Assembly (NCBI RefSeq): GCF_910592395.1
Contig: NC_088310.1
Location: 22,709,491 to 22,773,490, forward strand
Source of the DNA: Lineus longissimus
Taxonomy: Eukaryota; Nemertea; Pilidiophora; Heteronemertea; Lineidae
Reading direction: 5' to 3'
Length of the DNA: 64,000 nt
This document shows positions 39,781 through 49,504 of this stretch, piece by piece; the first letter of the stretch is position 1; each line of letters starts with the position of its first letter. The position numbers and the translations under genes are program-made. The notes below the pieces were generated by a model. The model searched no databases and was not told where the DNA came from. It saw nothing but the letters and a program-made list of their open reading frames with translations.

Positions 39781-40040
39781 GAATCCTCAGAACTTGCAAA
39801 CGCTATAGCAGAGAACATCCACATCCCAGAGAGCTTCCGACGGTCACTCATCAATGACCGATGCAATGTTTGTGATACACACGTGAACCAGCTCAAGCAC
39901 GAAGCCGTTACTATGGTCCAGTCATTAGAACGTGCCCAATCAGACACCGCCACTTCGACCAATAACGCTGCAACCATGGTCGGGCCACGCAACCTTTCCT
40001 CTGCTCCAAGGTCTGGTCCAAACATGTCACCACAACACAG
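39781..40040 (+). CDS. KIF26: Internal coding exon of a KIF26-type kinesin (conserved N-terminal CxxC module)
   Basis: The acceptor reads tacctttcag and the donor cag|gtaaga, and the single open frame runs through all 260 bp (phase 0 in, phase 2 out). The 86 encoded residues begin ESSELANAIAENIHIPESF. They contain C28-x2-C31, H34 and the stretch CNVCDTHVNQLKHEAV, followed by MVQSLERAQ and a Ser/Asn/Pro-rich tail. From family knowledge, vertebrate KIF26B has the same block ahead of the motor domain: a helix of the type VIHDKLQVP, then a CxxCxxHLNQLKQEA motif, then a linker with a VGxR motif (here MVGPRNL). KIF26 proteins are atypical, ATPase-deficient kinesins that bind microtubules and act in cell adhesion, polarity and signalling. 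The CxxC...H pattern suggests a metal-binding or structural knot, which is inference. The complementary strand is also open here but has no splice support. The family assignment rests on remembered motif similarity, not a search. Confidence 0.85.
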
Positions 40041-40488
40041 GTAAGAAAATTTCTCACTTAATGTGTAGAAAAAAATTGTTTCATTTCTTTAATTCACAAA
40101 TTACTCCCTCCATGTATTCTGATTCAGTACCTGAGTATGATATTTCAGTACTGGAATGAAACTTTGGACTGTGGTTATACAATCCACTAACCATTTGAGG
40201 ATTTACGCGAGTAATTTGGTGCTGCCATCTGCTTATTGATTGGTGAACCATCAAACAATATTGTCGACGTCCCTAAGACATCTGCCCGGGATGGAGTCGT
40301 TACAGTTCCAACTGATTTGCCCAGGTGTCACCATGATCTCTAGATTTATTTGTTCCATGGCTCAATAATGGCAATGCCTTTACTATTATAACATCAGCTG
40401 CAATGCCATGCAGCATGAGAGCAAAATAACCTTACACAAGACACAGGATTTTACCAGGACAATGGAGCCAAGAGAGAAGGAAATTAGG

Positions 40489-40955
40489 TACCGTATTTTC
40501 CGGCGTATGACCCGCGGCTTTTTGCCCTCAAACAGGCCCAAAAAGTGGGGGTGCGGGTAATACAAAGGTGCGGGTCTTGCGTGGATTCTGAGAGGGATAA
40601 GCCCCAACCCCAAAGAAAAAAAAGGGGACCAAACTGGTTACTTGATAAGGATTTATGTCCATCGTTTTCGCATTGTTTTCAACCAATATTTCCGCCATGA
40701 TCGCATAGTTTGTGATGTCTCCGCTAGGGAAAGTAGTTACGGCCATGCTGGAATTGATCCACTTTGGTTAACAATTAAAAAAAACATGGCGGTTCTAGGA
40801 TGTCAACATCAATGAATGGCTTACTATTTTTGGAGAATGCGGGTCTTGGAGCAGTGCGGGTCATAATCAGGTGCGGGTCTTGCGTGGCTTTAGGTAATGG
40901 TCAAAGGGGGTGCGGGTCATAGGGCAGTGCGGGGGATAATCCGGAAAATACGGTA
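40489..40955. mobile_element. MITE with 15-bp perfect TIRs and TGCGGG motif array
   Basis: The left end taccgtattttccgg (40489-40503) and right end ccggaaaatacggta (40941-40955) are perfect inverted repeats. The outer TA on each side could be a TA target duplication, as for Tc1/mariner-type elements, with CCGTATTTTCCGG as the true TIR. The 467-bp body has no transposase frame, so it is nonautonomous. It is markedly G-rich and carries the motif TGCGGG seven times (near 40552, 40569, 40838, 40855, 40872, 40911 and 40928), often as tgcgggtcttg or tgcgggtcata. Elements with very similar ends are common in animal genomes. It sits about 450 bp downstream of the KIF26 exon donor. Confidence 0.85.
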
Positions 40956-42830
40956 ATTTCTTTGAAAATACCGTCCAAACAATTTCTCTCTTGGAGTCCC
41001 CTTGTTCCATCCTGAGTAAAGTATTCTTGCTGTGTGTCTACGAGCAGTATATATACGATCAAGTTAACTTGACGTGACATTGAGCTCTAATGGTTCGCCT
41101 ATACCCATGCTAGTAGTTGGGTTCATTTCCTGTTGTTTTGACTGTAACAAGAAATCGTTATAGACGAAACAATCTGATGGGAAATTAAAGCTTGGAAGAC
41201 AGGAATGACAATTTTATACAGTACAAGGTCTACTTACTGAACATCACATACATGTGTTTAGGAGAAGACATTGTGAGGACATGAAATATATGTTACAATC
41301 TCACAAGGGATTCAGTCTTCCTTTGCTCAAAATGTGCTGTACCCAATCTAAAACGACTAATCATCCTTTGAACTCACTTGGCTGCAGAGCATTTTAGCCA
41401 AAATTATTTATGTTACAAGCTACATCACGCAATGCAACTTGTCATGCACTGCATAACAACGTCATCAGATCGCAAATACAGCCCATGTGCCATGACCTGC
41501 TTGACCACAAATACATGTATAGTCCATCCTAATGAAATAGTTAACTACTGTCATAAAGGAGCTATGGCTGCCGCTGAGTGAGTTCAGTGGCTTGATTCAG
41601 ACAAAACACCTATGTCATCATCAGTCATTGAAATTGCACCAATTTAGACTTTTTACAACAAATGTATTGAAAAAAACAATTAAAAAAATATTAAGTGTGA
41701 TTTTCACTGTTTCAATAGTTTATGTTGTGAGGCTGTAAAAAGCCCCTGAGAACATAACATGTGCATGAAAATGAAATATTTTGTTTGAATGTTCCAAAAA
41801 GCTGCTGGGTTCAGTTGAGTTCAATTCCATCATATATTGTCAACCATTTATAAATTTAGAATACCACACACAATGTATGTCAGAGGTTTTTCCAAATGCC
41901 TTTTTTAGCTCCAGGGGAGGTTTCTTATCTACCATAGTGCAATTTAAATGCAGTAACCACTAACAACATACAGGTTTGAAAGAATTCCCAATTTTGGTGG
42001 GCATAAGATAACAGTCCTCCTCTTCTCCGACTCAACAGTTGAGTAGACTTTATGTTTAATAACTCAACAACTCACTAGTGTCATTCAAATGAAAGAAAAA
42101 AAATTTCCTTCTGCGTTCTGAAGGTGAATCTCAGTTGGTCTTGTTCAAGAGAGGGTGAAATTATCTGCCTTTTTTGCCTGGAATGGCACCCAGATTTCAT
42201 CACCTTGATATGACACCAACGTAAAAGATCACCCCAGATCGATGCGAAAAATCCCCTCTAAGATTCGCAATCAATGTACATCTAAGACGCGACTTAGCAT
42301 GTTCTTTTCCCGTCCAATCTGATCCAATGCTGCTATCATCGATAATGCATACATCAAATAGTTATAACCAGCGCATTCCGATCGTGCCAATCTTGATATA
42401 GCGCTGATGAATATTAGGGAGATGTCGTGAAATCGAAGATGTCATTCTACCTTGGTGCCCGAGGACACATGATGGGATGCGCAGATCATGCAACTGTTGA
42501 TTGGCAAAGAAGCCAGCAACAGGCTTCTGCAGGTCTGACTACTGCCAGTGGTACATGTAGCACTCCATGGTGTTCGTCATGATAGGTGTGATCAGTTGGA
42601 TCATGGTCCTGGTGCTTGGTCAATAATGCTGGAGTTGTGTCATCAACAGGTTTCTAGAGGCCTGTCGGAGTCTGTTGTCTAGTATCAAAATAATCTATCA
42701 AGTCATGATTGGGGGTCATTGGTTGGTTCATAGCACAGGCGTCTTACTCTTTACCTTTGTCTCTGAGCCTGCAAAGTAATAGTAATTCTTGCTTGGAATT
42801 GAGATAAAGGCATTTTTTTGCAGTTGACTT

Positions 42831-43190
42831 TTATCTTGACTCTTCAAATCCAATTCTGTAAAAAGCAACAGCAGTTCCAAAGACATGTCTGTTTCTTTTG
42901 AGCATTAGTAAGATATCTCCGTACAAATCAGCAATAAACAGTTTGAAAGATCGCATCAGTTGCTTCTTATCGTACAAGGGATGTCGTCGAAAAAACCCAG
43001 AAACAATCACACGCAATCTAAATTGGGTGAGCTTAGCCCGATAAACGTCAGAAAAAACATGTAGCATTTCCTGCAACATTATCGTATGCCGATAAAATGA
43101 TTTAGAAAACCTATGGATGCTGTTGATGATATTGTCACCGACTTGTTGGCAGGAAACGACTGATATCAAAGGATGACGGGAGTAATCCAA
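42831..43190 (-). CDS. Unidentified minus-strand open frame, possibly exon or gene remnant
   Basis: The minus strand is open for 119 codons between stops, but the first ATG is at codon 38 (position 43079), giving an 82-residue product starting MLQEMLHVFSDVYRAKL. The composition is protein-like, with alternating basic and hydrophobic residues (GFFRRHPLYDKKQLM, then FIADLYGDILLMLKRNRH). It uses CpG-containing codons in an otherwise CpG-poor intron. A possible acceptor (tttcctgccaacaag) precedes VGDNIIN. No splice donor, promoter or recognised family was found. It could be an exon of a nested gene or a decayed retrocopy. Confidence 0.25.
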   Translation of the reverse strand: MDYSRHPLISVVSCQQVGDNIINSIHRFSKSFYRHTIMLQEMLHVFSDVYRAKLTQFRLRVIVSGFFRRHPLYDKKQLMRSFKLFIADLYGDILLMLKRNRHVFGTAVAFYRIGFEESR

Positions 43191-43489
43191 TCATTCAGGG
43201 TGGCTGTTCACACCAATAATTGCCAGCGATAATACCACTTAGAGGATGCTGAGTATGGTTTGTTCAAAGTAGTGTTTGGGGGATTTGGCATGTCATGACT
43301 GAAAAGCGTTGTGTGTGTTGGGGACTGATATAAGTGAGATGTAGTAGAACATAATGTGGTTCAAATTGGAGATATGTTGTAAGTCTATGAAAAAATGGCA
43401 GCTTTTAGAAAGTGATTTTCATTGACTGGGAAAGCACTTCCTGAACCAGAGGCAGAGATACACAAGGATCGTGATTCTGACAATGATGC

Positions 43490-43675
43490 TGTCCCTTCTG
43501 TAGGTTTCTCTTGAAGCCCTCAGGGTATCAAGTAGCTGCTATCCATTCCACATTCATTTGGCTCAACATTTGAAGGACCAAGCAACCACCAGACCAGCTA
43601 TGATATAGTATTCGAACCAACAACCCTTTGATTGAAGTTAGGATAACTAGCATGTTTACTGTACTTCACAGAGTC
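43490..43675 (-). mobile_element. Degenerate tRNA-derived SINE
   Basis: On the minus strand the segment cttcaatcaaagggttgttggttcgaatac contains a near-perfect B box (ggttcgaatac, complement 43608-43618) preceded by a recognisable anticodon-arm-like stretch. A decayed A box lies further upstream (gtgaagtacagtaaacatg, about 43650-43672). The body after the B box runs through gctggtctggtggttgc towards about 43490. The pattern matches many invertebrate tRNA-SINEs; A-box decay indicates an old copy. The 3' limit is approximate. Confidence 0.5.
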
Positions 43676-46600
43676 TTCTTGAATGACCAGCAGCTGTCAT
43701 CTGTCTTTCTGCCTTGAGATCTTTATTGAGCCATTTAAAACTCCTCATCTTATAAGCATTTCATCAGTTGTTTCCTTTAATCATGGGCATCTCCCATCAA
43801 GATCCGAAGATAACAGAACATATCACTATACACGCTGATGATTCCTTTGATCTCCTAATAATAGCATCTTCATCAATCTGTGTCCAAGACGATGGCCACT
43901 TGTTGATGAGAAAACACAGGGTTCATTTATTCCTGGAGCCATGCTGACCACTGGATCAACCTATCTATATGATCTATTGATCTCTGAGCTTCGGTTCCTG
44001 ATCGCAAGGCAAGCTGGTCGCATCTCTGAACATCCGAATGGCGATGGCTGAGAAGCTAATAGTTCGGGCCATTGGGTAAGGTTATTGGCTTCTTTGTGGA
44101 GTACATTTTATATGACACAACATGAACTTTAGGAGAAGTAGTTAGAGATATTGCTGAGCCAGCACTCATAGTCGGTCCAGAGGTGCCATGTAGATGGGGC
44201 TGCAGTAATAAATCCGGTCATGAGCTGGGAGTACTTGGCACAATGGCTTGTCAACTGTTTCCTGCTATTTTAGTTTCAGAGTCTCTATTACACTGATTCT
44301 TCAAGAAATTCTTTCTCTGTTTCCTTTTCCATCTCAAGTCTAAGACGCTGTGAACCAGTAACCATGTGAAACCATCAGTTCACATTATCAAACCCACCAA
44401 TCATTACACAGGGATAATTCAATTTCAGTAATTGAAATTGCTGCTCCCTGATTACTTCTAGAAGATAATCAGCAAGATGTCAACAAGTGAATGCTAAGTA
44501 CATTTCAGGGATGAGCGTAGTGGGAGATTCTTGGAGGCCAGTCTAATTTTAAAGTCATTAGCTACTATACTGTACTGATTATTTGGTCATATCCAGGACT
44601 CTTCTTTGAAGAGATAATGCTTTGTTCACCTCTTGCTAAAAATGGTGACTTTTGTTGTTGGTAAAGGCATAAAGAGAAATAAATTGGCAAATGCACAAAA
44701 TTCATTAAACTTGCAAAATTCATGATTGAATGGATTGCATTCTTTTGCTGCTACATGTATTACTACCCAAAAGGGTTCTACATATTAAAAGAGATAGAGT
44801 AACATTCCTTCAAGAAACACAAAATCTCCAGGCAAATACAACGGCTGAAAAAATCTCTTTTCAAATCGATGTAATATTCCCTTTTGGAAATTGTCAATCC
44901 TTTGGGACCAACAGTGCAGATTCACCGTCCTTTGAATTGCAAATTTCCCATTCTGTCCACGGAGACATCTAAATTGTATCTCTTGAGCCCTACGCTACAT
45001 GAATACGAAAGGTAAGTCTAGAGGATTCCCGTACCCTGATTCCCTGCATCAGTATTCAGTTCACAATTGTGCGATAATGCAACTGGTGATGGAAGTCTGG
45101 TTTCATCAGTGTCTTTGCGCTTGACTGTCACTGCTGTGGTTGGGGACCTGTTGGTTGGTGGAGTACATTAGATTTGCTCATCTTTTTGGGTGTTGGATCT
45201 GTGTTGTGAGTGCTAACATTTTTTGGTGGAAACAGCTGTATAAGATAGCAGCGAATACAAATACCTACTTGACTTATCGTTATCAGATGAGTCCAGGACC
45301 AACATGCACTTTTCACTGCTAAGGTTTAATTGTCAAAAAGAACTTAACAACAATTGTCCATTTGAAAGAGTGCCATGAAAATAGGGGAGGTTGCAACTGA
45401 CAGTGCTTCTCTTTCTGACTTCAGTTGTCTTCTGACCTCAACCAGATCCAGTCAGTCCAGCTTCTTGCACACAAATCAACAAAACTTTTGACTTTAAAGT
45501 CTGCTTTTCAAAGGAAATATAGACTCTTGTATTGCCTCCCCAATCCTGTCCTTTGGCACTTTGAAATTCAAGCATTTCTTTGCGCTACACACCAACCCAT
45601 GTCTATGTGATCAAAAGAATCCAAAATGAAGCGTCTCAAATGGAATAAATTTCATTAGGTCTCTCAGGTTTCTGTCGTCTAGCATGAGGGGAGTCTGTGG
45701 TAATAACGATCTTGCCTGAACATTTGAAAAAGAGTCATGATGACAGAAAATGGGGCATATGTATTTATATTGTAGCTATTCGTAGATAAACAAGTAACAC
45801 AAGTAACAGATGTAATTGATCTTTCATACTTCTTGAAGTCTTATAAGTTCAGCCCTACAGACTTCAACTTTATGAAGAAGACATTCAAATAACTGAGACC
45901 CCTAATAACATTATAACCGGACCTGACTGGGCACCAGGCACCACAAACAGCCTTTCCCTGCCAAGACATATCTAAATCCACAGGTTTCTGCCCCTAGGTC
46001 CTGTATGTCTCTTCTTTGATATTCAAACCTCATGGAGAGACACAATGAGGTCTTCATTTGATTATGGCTAGAATGTTCCTGATAGAAGAATAATCTGGAC
46101 ATATCACCCAGCTGCAGTTGAACATATTGAACCTTTTCTTCCTTTGTGGTATTGATGCGCTACAATGTTCAGTTATGTAACTGTGTCTGGTTTGACTTCA
46201 TGAGACAGATTTTTTTCTCATGCCAGCACGAATAGTGCTGAATGTACTGTGGCATAATAGATACACCTATTGGCGATGACATACATGTAAAACTTAACCT
46301 GGCTCTGCTTCCTTCCTAGGTTTTCAATGACTTCTAAAAATACGTCTTTCTTCTTGGGCTGAAATGTGGACCTCATTGATAAATGTATGCAAACTGGGTA
46401 AAGAAGAGTGATGCTGTGAAAAAAGACATCCCATAGCAGTAAATTAGTCCTTCATGCAGTACTAGAAATCATCATCATTACTGCAGCCATGATATCTATA
46501 ACACTGTTGACAAGGCACCGTCAAAATATGAGGGAACCTTGGGTACAGCTCTCCAAAGGCTTCCCAATATGGAACAGCCATCAAAAATTCATAAACCCAT

Positions 46601-47334
46601 AAGTGCCAGATGGATTACCGGTATTGGGAGTAGGTTTTCCCTGGTGGTGTTTGAAACATAAGGACATGAACTGAATTCGTTTCTCTTGCCGTAGACACCT
46701 GTTGAGATGGTTGAGATGATGCATTTCATGAGAAGATGAATTGGTTACAGTTGAGAAATTTTTGCAGAGAAAATTTCACTTGTTGGGCCATGATACATGT
46801 AACATTTGATTATGGCTCTACCTCAGCCATTTTGATATCATGAGCAGGATCATTGGCAGGCTGAATATCGCCAAATGATCTTGTTTTGAAACTTCGATGC
46901 GTACAGATGATAAAACATGTGAAATTAGATCTTTCAGTATTCTTTGAAACTCTAAACTCAGATTACTGTCACTGTCGAATATTCTCCACACAGGTAATTA
47001 GCAATTCTATCAAAAAGACAACAACGGACTGTCATCTGCTATAATAGCTTGTGGATTTTTGATCAACAGGTGATTATGTTTCATATCGGTTTGATCAAAA
47101 ATATTTTAGATTTGATTCAGAAATCAGGGGGATGAAAGGTGTGAAATATCAACAGAATCTTTCCAATGTAAATGTTGAAGTGAGGTGACTTAGCTCATGG
47201 ATGATGTTCTGATGGAAAAGAGGAGTAACCAACTTGGGTTTGAGTCACAACATGCTTGTTTAAAAAGATTCAGTTGTTCATAAGGCAAGGCTAGTTGTGA
47301 ATCATTGATGAGGTAATGACCATCAGATTAGAAT

Positions 47335-47762
47335 AATTGTGACCAGCCACGCAAAAAGGTACCTCCGCACGGTGACGTTGTTATCGAGAAATAGGCCATT
47401 TAAATCTTGCGTGTAAAACCCACGTGTAGCGTGTTTACTTGCAGGTTCAGTTGGTTTTTTACATCAGCCAATTCGCGCGCTGACGTCACGGGGAATCCCC
47501 TATTGACTCGAGTGGTTTAGCATGAATTGTCCTCAAAATTATCTTTTATTTTATGAAAAAAGTGTGAAATTTGACCTAGTTTTGGAACAATGGCGAGCGG
47601 AGATATCTTGGATATGAAGTCATAACATGCTAATTAATGAAGATTTTCAAAATATTCTAAGTTATATTTTGAAATTACATGTTATAAGGTACTACAATCC
47701 ACTAATAACTCAATTTCATGAATTTGGTCCCTACCGGCCTTTTTGCATGGCTGGTCACAATT
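47335..47762. mobile_element. MITE with 25-bp TIRs carrying CCAAT, CRE and kappaB-like sites
   Basis: The left end aattgtgaccagccacgcaa... (47335-47359) and right end (47738-47762) are inverted repeats of 25 bp with one mismatch (cacgc versus catgc). The outermost AATT is palindromic, so it may be TIR or a 4-bp target duplication. The 428-bp interior has no coding capacity. It contains cacgtg (near 47411), ttggtt and cagccaat, a full CRE tgacgtca (47481-47488) and a palindromic ggggaatcccc (47490-47500). The superfamily cannot be assigned from ends alone. It lies in the presumed intron downstream of the KIF26 exon. Confidence 0.8.
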
Positions 47763-49338
47763 GTCAAAATATTAAGACGTCTATGATTGATTGGATGTAA
47801 ATGGGACATAGACTTCGAGTTAAGTTGACGGTACCTGACCTTTATCAATATTCTTGATCATGTTGATATCACTGGTAAAGATAATACTAATCTAAAAAGG
47901 ACTGTGCAGCAAATGTTAAAAAAATGAGTAATATTATGCGCTCATTTTATCCAAAAAAGTAATGATAACGGTAAGTAAATGTACCTTCTTGGAACATCTA
48001 AAAATACTTGTCTTATTAAGATATCATATAACCAACTGCTATTGTTACTATAATAGCACAGTTAGCATAGCTATTAGTAATTATATCTTGTCTTTGTCTT
48101 GTCTATTTAAGAGCAAAACCATTCATCAATCTAGCAAATCTGTAATCAGGGATAATTCTATTGAATCTGATCTTGATGATTTCCTCTTATAGCCCGAGGC
48201 AAAGTAATTAGCCAATTGCTGATTTGGAGTTTTTGTTTTGGTAACTTTGTTCTAATTTGTGGTTATAAAAATCTCATTGATGACGTTTGAGAAAAATAAC
48301 CTTCTGAACATATAGGTTTGCTGTTGACAACGTCGCATTTTGGTAACCTACATGTAAATTGTATCTTATATGTCTCAAAGTGTTAATGGTATCAGTCACC
48401 AAGTGATTCACACCTGTCAGTATTTCAGTCATGGAGAAAAAAACATACCCTGTATTCATAACTTTATGGCTCAGTGTCATTTTATCATTTCTCTAAGATG
48501 TCTTAACAGTTCACTTCATGACTGAAGGGAGATCAGGGGAACGATGTCACATGCACCGACTGCGGTTAAGCATGAATTCATGTACATTGGGCGAATGCTC
48601 GTGAATGGATTTCTGTATCTTGTTGAGTTGGAATGACAGTTTATTAGACCGAATACACATGCATGGATGTGTGGCAGATACACTGATAGGTTCACTCTTT
48701 TAAGGGTGAGCTTGCATCCTCACAGAAAATGCTTTAAAAATTTCTTAATCTGGAGAATTTCTACTTGAGGTCACAACTGCGTCTCCATCTGCCCTGCAGC
48801 CCTTGCAAAGAAAACTGTGAAAATTAACACATCGACCAAGTCAATAGACCCAAGGCTAAGTCTAGATTACATTTGATAGTCGGTGTGGTTAGCAAATTGG
48901 AAGCATGACAATCTATGGCAATATACAGCAATTAATGTAGTATGGAATGCACACGCTTTTCATTTAGAGTGAGGTTTTGTTGGTGAGCATCAAGAGCACC
49001 ATCATTGTGCCTTGTCTTGCCTGGACTGAAACTGCCACTCTCTGGAGAAGCTATGCCATCAAAAAGTTGACAATCTGAAGAACCTCAAGTTGGTTGATTG
49101 ATACCACTCTCGTCCTCTATACAAAAAAGTGACTCTTTGACGAAAATGGTCAATGAAATCAGTCTGCTAATAAGGTTTAGTCCCTTGTTCCCTGTTTAAG
49201 GCAAATGACCTGAAACCTTCCAAGAACTCATGCCATTTTCCTTCATATCTATTCTGAGGATACGCAAAGCATATAGCCTGCTTCACATGATTTGATATTG
49301 CCTCCCCTAACTTAATATGCCATCGTAGTCGGCCTTAC

Positions 49339-49504
49339 CTACGGGGCTGCGTGACCCACTGTTCGGAAAGTCAACCGGCGAATCAATCAGCTGGTAAATA
49401 AACTCATAGTAATAACATTCTGTATGTTGGCAGTGATATTTACCATCGGGATCATCTTGTATGGATGGCGTATGGGGGAGACAGGGAGATGAAATGTTTG
49501 ACAT
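49339..49504 (-). CDS. Candidate minus-strand coding exon with consensus donor
   Basis: The minus-strand ATG at 49504 has a good context (aaaccATG, A at -3). It opens 55 codons beginning MSNISSPCLPHTPSIQDDPD and continuing through HCQHTECYYYEF to SPVDFPNSGSRSPV, then the donor cccgtag|gtaagg (phase 1 out). The frame is also open upstream for about 20 codons, ending SSEPTTGPGPINET, so this could be an internal exon using an acceptor near 49550. The segment is richer in CpG and GC than its surroundings and its composition is protein-like. I do not recognise the family. It is antisense to the KIF26 direction, so it would be a nested gene. Confidence 0.35.

Noticed and set aside
39777-40025. Minus-strand frame opposite the KIF26 exon
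   Set aside because: It is the shadow of the plus-strand exon, whose splice sites and conserved motif fix the coding strand.
44920-45011. Possible 92-bp exon ending at gaaag|gtaagt
   Set aside because: The open frame does not match the phase of the KIF26 exon (the compatible phase meets a stop), and the acceptor tract is poor.
45425-45610. Plus-strand exon candidate after a strong tttctgacttcag acceptor
   Set aside because: The open frame is phase 0, so it cannot follow the phase-2 KIF26 exon, and it ends at a stop with no donor. Family not recognisable.
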